Shown here: piece after piece, positions 7,484-17,488 of the stretch
How the letters are laid out: each line of letters begins with the position of its first letter
How positions within the stretch are numbered: position 1 is the first letter of the stretch
Source of the DNA: SHZI01 sp041396045
GTDB taxonomy: Bacteria; Pseudomonadota; Gammaproteobacteria; Steroidobacterales; GCA-2729495
Direction of reading: 5' to 3'
NCBI GenBank assembly: GCA_041396045.1
Contig: JAWKZI010000004.1
Coordinates: forward strand, 175,533-239,532
DNA: 64,000 nt
Notes under the pieces: generated by a model
Databases searched by the model: none
Told to the model about the DNA's origin: nothing
The model's input: only the letters and a program-made list of their open reading frames with translations
Made by a program: the position numbers and the translations under genes

Positions 7484-9886
7484 ATGACAAAGCGGCGCCG
7501 CCCAAAACAACCAACAGGCACCCGAATCGACCCGCCAGCTCGCCCGATCTGGCACTGGCTGATCGTGTCAGGGGCGTTGCTGACGATCGTAATCGTGGCA
7601 CTGGCCTTCTTCATCGCAGGCCGGCCTGCCGTTCCTGTGCCAGCACCTGCATCAGCGCCAGCACCGGTGGCGGATGTAGAACCAGCCAACTATGTCGGTC
7701 GCAAAACCTGCAGCGGTTGTCATGCTACACAGACCACCGCCTGGCAGGAATCACAACATGCACAGGCGATGGAACATGCGGTTGCGACGACCGTGCTGGG
7801 CAACTTCGACAACGCCAGATTCAGCTATGCCGGCGTCACATCGACCTTCTCCCGCCGTGGCGATGAGTTTTGGGTCAGGACAGATGGTCCCGATGGCAAG
7901 CTGACGGACTTCAAGATCAGCTACACCTTCGGCATCTATCCGCTGCAGCAGTATCTGATTGCGTTTCCCGATGGGCGTATGCAGGCACTGTCAATCGCGT
8001 GGGACGCACGACCAGAAAAGGACGGCGGCCAGCGCTGGTTCCATCTGTATCCGGGCGAGCACATCGACTACCAGGATGAATTGCACTGGACACGTGACCA
8101 GCAGAACTGGAACTACATGTGTGCCGATTGCCATTCCACCAACCTGCGTCGCAACTACGACGCCGACCAGAACACCTTTGCGACGACCTGGAGCGATCTC
8201 GACGTCGCTTGCGAGAGTTGCCACGGCCCCGGCTCCACCCACGTTGCCTGGGCCCAGGCCGGCAAGGACGCAAAGCCCGTGCCGAACATGGGCTTGTCGA
8301 TTCCGCTCGACGCAAGACATGGGGTCACCTGGGTTGCAGATACCACAACCGGCAACGCGAGCCGTAGCACACCACTCCTTGACCACCGGGAAATCCAGAC
8401 CTGCGCGGTCTGCCATTCGCGGCGCCGGTCGATCAGCACGAATCCGGGGCCGACCGGGCAATTGCTCGATACACACAATCCGGCATTGTTGACCGAAGGT
8501 CTGTACTTCGCCGACGGACAGCAAGAGGATGAGGTCTACACCTATGGCTCATTCCTGCAATCGAAAATGTACGCCAAGGGTGTGAGCTGCAGCGACTGCC
8601 ACGATCCGCACACGGCGAAGTTGCGCGTGCCCGGCAATGTGTTGTGCGCGCAGTGCCATTTGCCCACCAAATACGCCGTGGTCGAACATACGCGTCACAC
8701 GCCCGACAGTGCCGGCGCCCAGTGCGTGAATTGCCATATGCCGACCCGCAATTACATGGTGATCGATCCGCGCCGCGATCATTCGCTGCGCATTCCGCGG
8801 CCGGATCTCAGTGTCGCGCTGGGCACACCCAATGCCTGCAATAGCTGCCACACGGATCGCAAACCGGAATGGGCTGCAGCAGCGATTGAGGGCTGGTTTG
8901 CTCCGGATCGCAAAGGCTTTCAGACCTGGGGGCCGACCTTCGATGCGGCTCGCAAAGGTCAGGCAATGACCATCCAGAAGCTGGCAAGGTTGTTTGCCAA
9001 CCCCGAGACACCGGGAATCGTGCAGGCCACCGCTTTGGCCGAGATGCGCCGTTTCCCGGGTCGGCTGCTGTTTGCCGCCATCAACGATGGACTCAAGAAC
9101 GATGATCCACTGGTGCGCATCGCCGCGCTGGATGCGTTAACCGACTTCCCTCCTCTGGTACGTGACAAGGCGCTGCCGGCGGCCGATGACGATTTGCTGG
9201 CGGTACGCGCCGCCGCCGGACGTACACTCGCACCGGTCGACCTGCAATCCTTGTCGCCCGGGCAACGCGCCATGGTCGAGCAGGGATTCAAGGCTTACGA
9301 ATCGACCCAGTCAGCGGTAGCGGAGCGGCCGGAGGCCCATCTCAATCTCGGACTTTTCCATACCGATCGCCAGGACGCCACTCGTGCCGAAGCGGAGTAT
9401 CTGCTCGCCATCAAGCGTGACCCGCAGTTCGTTCCGGCCTATGTGAATCTGGCTGATGTCTACCGCGCCACCAATCGCAGTGGCGACGCAGAACGCACCC
9501 TCGATGAAGGCCTCGTTGCGGCACCGGAAGACCCCACCTTGCTGCATGCCCTGGGGCTGACGCGCATCCGCCAGAGCCGTCACGCTGAGGCGCTGGTCCT
9601 GTTTGCCCACGCGCACGAACTGGCACCGGAAAACATGCGCTTCGCCTACGTGTACGCAGTCGCGTTGCGCTCTTCCGGCAAGTCGAAGCAGGCGCTGCGC
9701 ACGCTAGACCAGGCGCTGGTCGTGAATCCGAATGCGCCAGACCTGCTCTATGCGCGTGCGTCCTATGCGCTGGAGGATGGAGACACGGCGGCAGCACAGG
9801 AATATGCCAACCGGTTTGTCAGCGTCGCTCCCGAAGACCCCAGAGCCGTGCCACTGCTGCAGCAGGCCGGGACCGGATCCAGGTAA
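7484..9886 (+). CDS. Octaheme c-type cytochrome with HEAT and TPR repeats
   Basis: The 800-residue protein has an N-terminal membrane anchor/signal (about residues 24-46) and a Pro/Ala linker. Eight CxxCH haem-binding motifs follow, with first cysteines at about residues 76, 213, 243, 307, 369, 388, 414 and 452, as in the cytochrome c554/octaheme group. Residues ~490-600 look like HEAT-type helical repeats, and residues ~615-790 hold about five TPR units. The protein should face the periplasm and carry electrons; TPR units usually dock a partner protein. The redox substrate is unknown, and no other oxidoreductase subunit lies next to it. The ATG at 7484 follows the sulfatase by 122 bp. Confidence 0.85.
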   Translation: MTKRRRPKQPTGTRIDPPARPIWHWLIVSGALLTIVIVALAFFIAGRPAVPVPAPASAPAPVADVEPANYVGRKTCSGCHATQTTAWQESQHAQAMEHAVATTVLGNFDNARFSYAGVTSTFSRRGDEFWVRTDGPDGKLTDFKISYTFGIYPLQQYLIAFPDGRMQALSIAWDARPEKDGGQRWFHLYPGEHIDYQDELHWTRDQQNWNYMCADCHSTNLRRNYDADQNTFATTWSDLDVACESCHGPGSTHVAWAQAGKDAKPVPNMGLSIPLDARHGVTWVADTTTGNASRSTPLLDHREIQTCAVCHSRRRSISTNPGPTGQLLDTHNPALLTEGLYFADGQQEDEVYTYGSFLQSKMYAKGVSCSDCHDPHTAKLRVPGNVLCAQCHLPTKYAVVEHTRHTPDSAGAQCVNCHMPTRNYMVIDPRRDHSLRIPRPDLSVALGTPNACNSCHTDRKPEWAAAAIEGWFAPDRKGFQTWGPTFDAARKGQAMTIQKLARLFANPETPGIVQATALAEMRRFPGRLLFAAINDGLKNDDPLVRIAALDALTDFPPLVRDKALPAADDDLLAVRAAAGRTLAPVDLQSLSPGQRAMVEQGFKAYESTQSAVAERPEAHLNLGLFHTDRQDATRAEAEYLLAIKRDPQFVPAYVNLADVYRATNRSGDAERTLDEGLVAAPEDPTLLHALGLTRIRQSRHAEALVLFAHAHELAPENMRFAYVYAVALRSSGKSKQALRTLDQALVVNPNAPDLLYARASYALEDGDTAAAQEYANRFVSVAPEDPRAVPLLQQAGTGSR

Positions 9887-9921
9887 CCGTGCAGCGACGG
9901 GCATCCGTGCCCCTGCACTCA

Positions 9922-10932
9922 CTACTCAAAGGCGAAGATCTTTTTCCAGTCGTTCTTCATGCTGACAATGATCCAGCCTTGCGCCTTTGCCTCGTCATGC
10001 AGCGCCTGGGTCAATGTTCCGACCTGCGTTGCCGGAAGACCCTGGGCGGGACCGTAGGCATATTCGCGCTTTGCGTCGTCATGTAACAGGATCACCGACA
10101 GACGCGCGCCACTACCGGCCTTGGTGTACTCGAGCATCTGCTTGTCGCCGGTTGAGTTGCCAAACGCGGCATAGGGGCGGCGTCCAATCATCAAGTGGAT
10201 GCCCTGGGGCTTGCCGGTGTCATTGTCGTTGAGGACCAGCTTCGCTTCTTTGGTCAGGAAGGGTTTGCCGTTCTTGTCATAGCCGTACTTGGTGGAGCCG
10301 GCTGTACCAACGACCTGCTCCGGCGGAATGCCATAGGTCTTTTCACTGTACTGGCGCACAAAATCCTGGCCGCCCCCGGTCACGATGTAGGTCTTGTAGC
10401 CATTGGCACGCAGATAACTCAGCACTTCCTGCATGGGCTGGTAGACCAGATCGGTATACGGCCGCTTCCAGCGTGGATCTCTGGCCGTTGCCATCCATGC
10501 ACTGACCTGTTTGCCGAATTCCTCAACCGGCATGCCAGTGAAGGTGGCCGCGATGATCTTTTCAAGATCCGGCAGGGTCAGTTTCGCGATTGCCTGGCGA
10601 TCACCTGAAAGCACGGTCTTGAAAGGCTCGGTGTTCTTCAGCGCCGGGTTCTCCCGGGCCAGGACCGGAACCCGGTCCAGCGCGTAACTGATGAAGGAGT
10701 ACAGCGGCTGCTCTACCCAGAGCGTGCCATCCTGGTCAAAGGTGGCGATGCGCTCGGCGGGCGGAACAAAGTTCTTGCTGTCTGCCTGGGTTGTATTCCT
10801 GACGAAGTCGATAATGGCTTGCTTGCTGGCCCCGGCGTTCCACGAAGGAAGCGGATCCTGCGCCTCCGCACAGGCACCCTGGCTGACGACCAAAGCCGCC
10901 ACCAGAACCAATGACCTGAGAATGGCATTCAT
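9922..10932 (-). CDS. Secreted HAD-superfamily phosphatase (paralogue)
   Basis: About 336 residues; I chose the ATG at 10932 because it opens a clean signal peptide (MNAILRSLVLVAALVV) and has an aagggga ribosome site about 10 bases upstream. Two further in-frame ATGs lie upstream. It parallels the HAD protein at 4505-5536 over its length: PSWNAGASKQAI, FDQDGT with Asp66/Asp68, TYIVTGGGQDF, FGNSTGD. The function is therefore also a periplasmic phosphohydrolase of unknown substrate. It converges with the octaheme cytochrome gene; a small gggca/tgccc hairpin sits between them at 9899-9912. Confidence 0.84.
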   Translation of the reverse strand: MNAILRSLVLVAALVVSQGACAEAQDPLPSWNAGASKQAIIDFVRNTTQADSKNFVPPAERIATFDQDGTLWVEQPLYSFISYALDRVPVLARENPALKNTEPFKTVLSGDRQAIAKLTLPDLEKIIAATFTGMPVEEFGKQVSAWMATARDPRWKRPYTDLVYQPMQEVLSYLRANGYKTYIVTGGGQDFVRQYSEKTYGIPPEQVVGTAGSTKYGYDKNGKPFLTKEAKLVLNDNDTGKPQGIHLMIGRRPYAAFGNSTGDKQMLEYTKAGSGARLSVILLHDDAKREYAYGPAQGLPATQVGTLTQALHDEAKAQGWIIVSMKNDWKKIFAFE

Positions 10933-11012
10933 GGTTTCCATGTCCCCTTTGTATGTGACCAACCTGATATCTCATGGATCATTTTGCCAGACCTGTTTGT
11001 ACTAAATGCACC

Positions 11013-11032
11013 CCGAGGCACAAACTCCTCGG
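11013..11032 (-). terminator. Small hairpin downstream of the 11057-11455 gene
   Basis: ccgagg (11013-11018) and cctcgg (11027-11032) form a 6-bp stem between the stop of the small membrane-protein gene and the start of the HAD gene on the same strand. No clear T-tract is present. Confidence 0.3.
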
Positions 11033-11056
11033 CTGGTACACCTGCTGCAGAAGGAT

Positions 11057-11455
11057 TCACGACCTGGATTTGCGCTTCGAAAGCACCCCTGCGACCCGGG
11101 TAACGGATCCGCGCACCAGCAGATAGGGAACGATGGCAAGAATGATCGCGACGATGACTGCGCCGACCGGGTGGACGACGTGCAACACGTAGAACTGGTA
11201 GCCAAGGTCGAGTAACAACGCAACGACGAAGAGTTTGCCGATGCTCTTCCAGCCATCGCGAAGCATGGCCCGCCGGTGTGCAGGATCAGTGAGCAACGCC
11301 CAGAAATAGGCTGGCTTCCCTTCCCTGGCGTCTTTGAGGCCAGCCAGCGTGGCGAGGATCAGGGCCATCAGCGGTTGCAGCACAAACCTGAATTTCAGTG
11401 GCCCGGTCAGGCGGGCCAGGAAGTCGTAGCTTGCCTGGATCAACGCGTCTTCCAT
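11057..11455 (-). CDS. Small integral membrane protein of unknown function
   Basis: About 132 residues from the ATG at 11455. That start gives MEDALIQASYDFLARLTGP; upstream in-frame sequence is poorly protein-like. Three hydrophobic stretches (FVLQPLMALILATLAGL, LFVVALLLDLGYQFYVL, VGAVIVAIILAIVPYLLV) predict three membrane spans, with a charged loop between the first two and a basic C-terminus (SKRKSRS). I do not recognise the family. It diverges from the RND efflux operon at 11614 and lies upstream of the second HAD gene on the same strand. Confidence 0.7.
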   Translation of the reverse strand: MEDALIQASYDFLARLTGPLKFRFVLQPLMALILATLAGLKDAREGKPAYFWALLTDPAHRRAMLRDGWKSIGKLFVVALLLDLGYQFYVLHVVHPVGAVIVAIILAIVPYLLVRGSVTRVAGVLSKRKSRS

Positions 11456-11613
11456 CTGTATTCCGATCCCGAGCTGGTGGCCCCGCGCATCGTCTGTCCT
11501 CCGTCCTGGACCGTCAAGGGCTGCGCGCGGGCGAGCCATGGTTTAATGACCAGCAAGCAGAGTGAAGACGTAGCTTCGCCACACCTGTACAGTGCATCGG
11601 AGATGGAAAATAC

Positions 11614-12800
11614 ATGTTGATTGACCGATTCCGGCACCAGCTTGCTGCCACAGCAGTTCTGACGTCTGTCGCCATGCTGACAGCGTGCTCCGGCGATGAC
11701 ACGGCTCAAGGGAGGGCAGCACCGGAGCCGGTGGTGGTCATTGAGGCAGTCACAGCGCAGTCGGTCCCCAATATCGTCGAATTGCCCGGGCGAATAGAGG
11801 CCGTTCGAACGGCTGAAGTCCGCGCCCGTGTCGACGGTATCGTGCAGCGCCGGCTGTTTGAAGAAGGCAGCGACGTGCGGGAAGGCGATGTCCTTTTCAA
11901 GATCGATCCGCGGCAGAAGCAGGCCCGACTTGCCCAGGCGGAGGCGCAGCTCGCTCGCATGATCGCAACCCGGGACAATGCCATCCAGGTCGTTAATCGA
12001 TACGCCCCACTCGTCGCGCGCCGGGCAGTGAGTGCACAGGAGAACGATGCCGCGACGGCCACGCTTCGTCAGGCCGAAGCCGATGTCGCTCAGGCACGTG
12101 CCGTCGTCGATAACGAACGCCTGGAACTTGCCTATACCACGGTGCGTGCACCGCTTACCGGCCGTGTCGGCAAGGCGGCAGTCACCGAGGGGGCCCTGGT
12201 CAGCGCCGCTTCGGCGACCTTGCTGACCCGGATCGACCAGCTCAATCCGGTCTACGTGACATTTACGCAGTCGAGCTCGGACATGATCGATCTGCGCCAG
12301 CGCCTGGAAAGCGGGGCGGTCAGTGCACCCGCGATGAATCTGATCGAAGTGCGCCTGATCCTCGCCAACGGCTCGAAGTATGGACCGGTCGGTCACCTGG
12401 ACTTCGCGGATCTGGCGGTGGATCCATCGACAGGCAGCCAGATCATCCGGGCGCGCTTCGACAACGCCAAGCTCTACCTGCTGCCGGGGCAGTTCGTTCG
12501 GGGTCGGATCTCGGCGGGCGTTTCGCAAATGGCATCAGCGTTCCACAAAGGGCCGTCCGGATCAGCGAGCAGGAAGCCAGTGTCATGCTGGTCGGCGCGG
12601 ACGGCATAACCATCGCCCAGCCGGTTGAACTGGGCGCCCTCATCGAAGGGCGCTGGGTGATCAGCACCGGTCTCAAGCCGGGCGATCGGGTCATTGTCGA
12701 GGGCTGGCAGAAGGTTCGGCCCGGACAGAAGGTGCAGGTCAGGAACAAGACCGATGCGGCCACCGATGTAGCGTCGGCGTCGACCGGCAGCGAACCGTAG
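11614..12800 (+). CDS. RND efflux periplasmic adaptor (MFP) subunit, frameshifted
   Basis: A lipoprotein adaptor of the AcrA/MdtA type. The signal peptide ends in a lipobox (MLTAC), followed by VIEAVTAQSVPNIVELPGRIEAVRTAEV, a coiled-coil hairpin (Gln/Ala-rich, residues ~95-165) and the barrel-sandwich motif VRAPLTGRVGKAAV. The reading frame shifts at an A-run (12527-12529). If one A is restored, the protein continues as NGISVPQRAVRISEQEASVM and ends at 12800 with ~395 residues, the normal family length. As read, the first frame stops at 12609. The pump gene starts 11 bp later and the outer membrane channel follows, giving a complete tripartite operon. Confidence 0.87.
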
Positions 12801-12811
12801 GGCCTCACACG

Positions 12812-15800
12812 GTGCATCGCTTCTTTGCCTACAACCCGGTCTTTGCCTGGGTCATCACGCTTTTTATATTGCTAGGCGGAATTATCAGCCTCCAGCTGTT
12901 GCCGGTTGAGCAATACCCTCCGTCGCACCGCCCTCCGTCACCATCTCCTTCTCGTACGCTGGCGCCGACGCACAGACGATCAGCAAGAACGCCACGTCGA
13001 TCATCGAGAAGCAGATCAACGGCGTTGATAACTTTCTCTATATGTCGTCGACAAGCCGATCGAACGGGACGGCTGAGATTGTCGTGACCTTCCTGTCCGG
13101 GACTGATCTCGATGTTGCCAGTACACAGATACAGAATCGCCTTGCTCTGGTAGATCCACGCCTGCCGGCCGAGGTCCGTCAAACGGGCATCGTCGTCACC
13201 AAATCATCGTCAGGTTTTCTGATGCTGGTTGCGCTCGCCTCAAAGAGCGGCGACACCTCAGCACTGGAGCTGGGAAACTTTGCCTCGAACAACGTCGTCG
13301 ATGAGCTCAGGCGGGTTGCAGGCGTAGGCGATGTGACCCTGTTCGGGTCACGGTACGCCATGCGGATCTGGCTGGATCCGGAAAAGCTCTCGGGGTACGG
13401 CCTGTCGGCGAGTGAGGTCCTGGCCGCGGTCCAGGAGCAGAACAGTCAGACTGCCGGCGGCGGCATTGGCCAGCAGCCGGTGGCGCGCTCGGCAGAATTC
13501 GCTGCCAGCATCATCACGCAAAACCGCTTTTCCAGCCCCGGCCAGTTCGAGGACATTATTGTCCGCTCCGATCCCAGTGGCGCAACAGTTCGCCTGCATG
13601 ATGTGGCACGCGTCGAACTGGGTGCCGAAAACTACGAGTTTGGCACCAGGCTGAATGGCCGGGAAATCGCCGGCATGGCCATCCAGTTGGCCACTGGCGC
13701 CAATGCACTGGCGACCGCACAGGGTGTACGGGACCGGCTTGCGCAGCTTCAAGTGGCCTTCCCGCCGGATGTGACATGGTCAACGCCGTACGACACGACG
13801 CCATTCATCAATGCCTCCATCAGCGGTGTCATCCACACGCTTATCGAAGCGATGGTGCTGGTTTTCATCGTGATGTTTGTCTTTCTGCAGAACTGGCGCT
13901 CGACGATTATTCCCGCCATCGTCGTGCCGGTCGCGCTGGCTGGCGCCTGTCTGGGGCTCTACCTGTTCGGCATGTCGCTGAACACGCTCTCGCTGTTCGG
14001 CATGGTGGTGTCGATCGGCATCCTGGTCGATGACGCAATCATCGTCGTGGAAAATGTCGAACGGATCATGCAGGAAGAAGGGCTGAATGCCAGGCGTGCG
14101 ACCGTCAAGACCATGCAGGAAGTGACTGGTGCAATTGTCGGTGTGACCCTGGTCCTGGTCGCGGTATTTATCCCCATGGCCTTCTTTCCGGGATCCACGG
14201 GCGGTATCTACCGGCAATTTTCCGTAACCCTGTCAATCTCCATTGCCATCTCTGCGGTACTGGCACTGACGCTGACACCGGCGCTGTGCGCCGCGCTGCT
14301 CAAGCCACACTCCGAAGCATCGCCAGAAGATGCAGAAGCGCCGTCGGCCAGAAGCGGCATTCGCGGCTGGCCACGTCAGGCGGGCAACTGGTTCAACGGG
14401 ATGTTCGGTCGTACCACCGACCATTACGTGCGCGGCGTTGGCTCCATTCTCGGTCGGCCGTTGCGCTGGTTTGCTTCGTTCCTGGTCATCTGTGCGCTTA
14501 CCGCATTGCTTTTCATGCGCCTCCCGGGCGGCTTTCTCCCCGATGAGGACCAGGGTGTCTTCTTCGTCTCGGCTGATACCGCACCGGGCGGCACGCTGCA
14601 ACGTACTTCGTCGGTCATGGCGCAGATCGACAGCTGGCTGCAGGCGCAGCCAGAAGTCCGGAACGTCGTTGCCATTACCGGCTTCAATTTCTTCGGTCAG
14701 GGACAAGCGGCGGGCATGGCCTTTGTCGACCTGCAGCCATGGGACGAACGAAGCGATGAGGCGAACTCTGTCTATGCGCTGATCGGCAAGGCCAATGCAA
14801 TTTTTGCGCAGATTCCTGAAGCCACCATCTTTGCCTTTAACCCGCCGCCGATTCCAGCGCTTGGCAATGCGGTGGGTTTCACGATGAAGATCGAGAGCCG
14901 GACAGGAGGCAGTCTTGAGGAACTCAGGGCGGCACGGCAGCGGATACTCGCGGCGGCCGCCGGCAATCCCCTGCTGGCCGGGGTCCGACCGGAAGGCGTG
15001 GGTGACGCTCCGCAACTGCACGTTGATATAGATCGTGTGCAGGCGCGCGCCCTGGGCCTGCAGATTGGCGCCGTCAACCAGGCGCTTTCCATCGCCTTTG
15101 GCTCGGCCTACGCCAGCGACTTTTCGCGAGAGGGCAATGTCTTTCGTGTCTATGTTCAGGCCGAAGCGGCCCAGCGGATGACGCCGGCAGATGTGATGAA
15201 CCTGCGGGTACCCAATGCGAATGGCGAGATGGTGCCTTTCTCGTCGTTTACCAAAGCGCATTGGTCAGCGGGCCCGCAGCAGGTGGAAAGCTACAATGGC
15301 TACCCTTCACTGACGATATCCGGGCAGGCAGCCCCCGGTGAATCCAGCGGCGCCGCACTTGCCGCGATGGAGACCATTGCGAATGAAACTCTGGGCAGCG
15401 GGCAGGCCTTCGAATGGACGGGTACGGCCTTCGAGGAACAGCAGGCCGGGAGCCAGATTGCATTGTTGCTGGGCCTCTCGATGGTATTCGTGTTTCTGTT
15501 GTTGTCGGCCCTTTACCGCAGCTGGGCCATTCCGCTCGCGGTTCTGCTGATCGTTCCTTTCGGTGTGCTCGGTGCCGTACTGCTGACCATGCTTCGCGGC
15601 TTTTCCGCCGATGTGTATTTCAATGTCGGTCTGATCACGATCATTGGCCTCGCAGCCAAAAATGCCATTCTGATCGTGGAATTTGCCATCGAGCAGGAGG
15701 AGAAAGGCATAGCTCTGATTGAAGCGGCTCAGGCGGCAGCGCGACTCAGACTGCGGGCCATTCTCATGACATCATTTGCCTTCGTTCTTGGCATCGTCCC

Positions 15801-16068
15801 GCTCTATATCGCGTCCGGCGCTGGTGCTGCGAGTCGTCAGGCTGTTGGAACCGGCGTCATCGGGGGCGTATTGCTGGCAACGGCAGGCGGAATATTCCTG
15901 ACGCCACTGTTCTATGTATCAGCGCGACGGTGGCTCAGCCGCCAACACAACTATCTGGCGGAGGATGAGGCAGAGGCGGCACGAGAAGTGGCGGCTCTGG
16001 AAAAAACTGCTCCGGAAGACAGGAGGGGCACCAGGTCTTCGCCTGCGGAACGGGACACCCGTGCTTAA
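12812..16068 (+). CDS. RND (HAE1-type) efflux pump inner-membrane subunit, frameshifted near the 5' end
   Basis: Roughly 1085 residues when the two frames are joined. The GTG at 12812 begins MHRFFAYNPVFAWVITLF, the standard first helix of AcrB/MexB-like pumps. After QLLPVEQYP the frame breaks at about 12921 (one base missing) and resumes as PPSVTISFSYAGADAQTI. The rest is continuous to 16068: 12 membrane helices in two sets, GFLMLVALAS, the DDAIIVVENVERIM segment of helix 4 with its proton-relay aspartates, and GLAAKNAILIVEFA of helix 10. It would export hydrophobic or amphiphilic compounds by proton antiport; specificity cannot be read. The downstream channel gene overlaps its stop. Confidence 0.9.
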
Positions 16069-17488
16069 GGCCATCACAATTCTCATCGTGGCCGCAGCCG
16101 TTTGGGGTTGCTCCCTGGCGCCGCGGTATCAACAGCCGGTTGCACCCGTCTACCCGACGTATTCCGATCTGGCGCCTGAAGGAACTAAGGACGCTGCCAG
16201 TATCGACTGGCATGAGTTTTTTGCCGACCCGCAACTGAAGGCCTATCTGGCCGCTGCCCTCACCAACAATCGCGATCTCGCTGCCTCTGTCGCCCGTATC
16301 GAGGCAGCGCGCGCCCAGTTTCGCATCCAGAACAGCCAGCGCTTGCCACAGATCGGCGTTACCGGTGACGCGGCACGCAGCCGTGCGCCGGGCGGCATTC
16401 CCGGCGGCACGAGCGGGCCGACGACTTATAGCCAGTACGATGTGGGTGTAGGGGTCAGTTCCTTTGAGCTGGACTTCTGGGGTCGTGTGCGTAACCTCAG
16501 CGCAGCGGCACGGGCCAATTACCTGTCCACGGTTGAAGCCACGCGCGCGTTCCGGCTCTCGTTGATTGGCGATGTTGCTGCTACCTATCTGGCCCTGCGT
16601 GCCGGTGAGGAAAGAATTGCCCTGGCAGAACGTACGCTCGGCAGCCGCCGTGAAGGACTGGCAATCGCCAGGCTGCGGCTCGATGCTGGCGTCACGTCGA
16701 CCATAGATTTCGACCAGTCAACAACGCTCGTGACCCAGGCCGAGACTGACCTTGCTGACCTGCGCCGAACCACGACCCGAACTGCCAACCAGCTACTGGT
16801 ACTGGTAGGCGGGCCGATGAACAGTACCCTGCCGCCACCCCGGGCTATCGATGATCAGGGGCAGTTTCGTAGCCTGGATGCCGGACTGCCGTCGGCACTG
16901 CTCACGAACCGGCCCGACATTCGCCAGGCAGAGCAGGCTCTGCTGGCCGCCAATGCCAACATCGGTGCGGCGCGGGCCGCCTACTTTCCGACGATCTCCC
17001 TGACCGGCAACTTCGGCTTTGCATCAAGCTCGCTCGGCGATCTTTTCGATGACGACAGTCGCGCCTGGCGCTACGGAGGCACTGTTGGACTGCCCATCTT
17101 CGATTGGGGCCAGCGTTCGGCAGACGTCGATCGCACGAAGGCATTGCGGGACGAGGCCGTCGCCAACTATCAGAGGACGATCCAGCAGGCCTTCCGCGAG
17201 GTTGCGGACGGACTGGCGGGCCGCCGCTACTACGCAGACCAGATCCAGGCACAGGCGCGTGCTGTCGCCGCGCAACGCCGGCTCGCGGAGACCGCACATC
17301 TACGCTACGACAACGGCATCTCGATCTACCTTGAGGTGCTCGACGCCGAACGAAATCTGTTCAATGCAGAACAACAACTGATCACCCTGCGCAGCCTCGA
17401 ACTGCAGAACGGCGTGTCGTTGTATGTAGCCCTCGGTGGCGGCGAGCAGGTTACGGAGACGGCAATGCCAGGCCAACAGCGGCGGTGA
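16061..17488 (+). CDS. RND efflux outer membrane lipoprotein (NodT/OprM family)
   Basis: The GTG at 16061 overlaps the pump gene by 8 bp and yields about 475 residues. It opens with a short lipoprotein signal MLKAITILIVAAAVWGCS, whereas the longer upstream frame lacks a plausible signal. Landmarks of outer membrane efflux proteins are present: APRYQQP, SIDWHEFFADPQLKAYLAAAL, SSFELDFWGRVRN, and a second repeat with LLTNRPDIRQAEQAL and FPTISLTGNFG. It should form the trimeric exit duct of the pump. Its end overlaps the convergent bioA gene by 38 bp. Confidence 0.88.
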   Translation: MLKAITILIVAAAVWGCSLAPRYQQPVAPVYPTYSDLAPEGTKDAASIDWHEFFADPQLKAYLAAALTNNRDLAASVARIEAARAQFRIQNSQRLPQIGVTGDAARSRAPGGIPGGTSGPTTYSQYDVGVGVSSFELDFWGRVRNLSAAARANYLSTVEATRAFRLSLIGDVAATYLALRAGEERIALAERTLGSRREGLAIARLRLDAGVTSTIDFDQSTTLVTQAETDLADLRRTTTRTANQLLVLVGGPMNSTLPPPRAIDDQGQFRSLDAGLPSALLTNRPDIRQAEQALLAANANIGAARAAYFPTISLTGNFGFASSSLGDLFDDDSRAWRYGGTVGLPIFDWGQRSADVDRTKALRDEAVANYQRTIQQAFREVADGLAGRRYYADQIQAQARAVAAQRRLAETAHLRYDNGISIYLEVLDAERNLFNAEQQLITLRSLELQNGVSLYVALGGGEQVTETAMPGQQRR

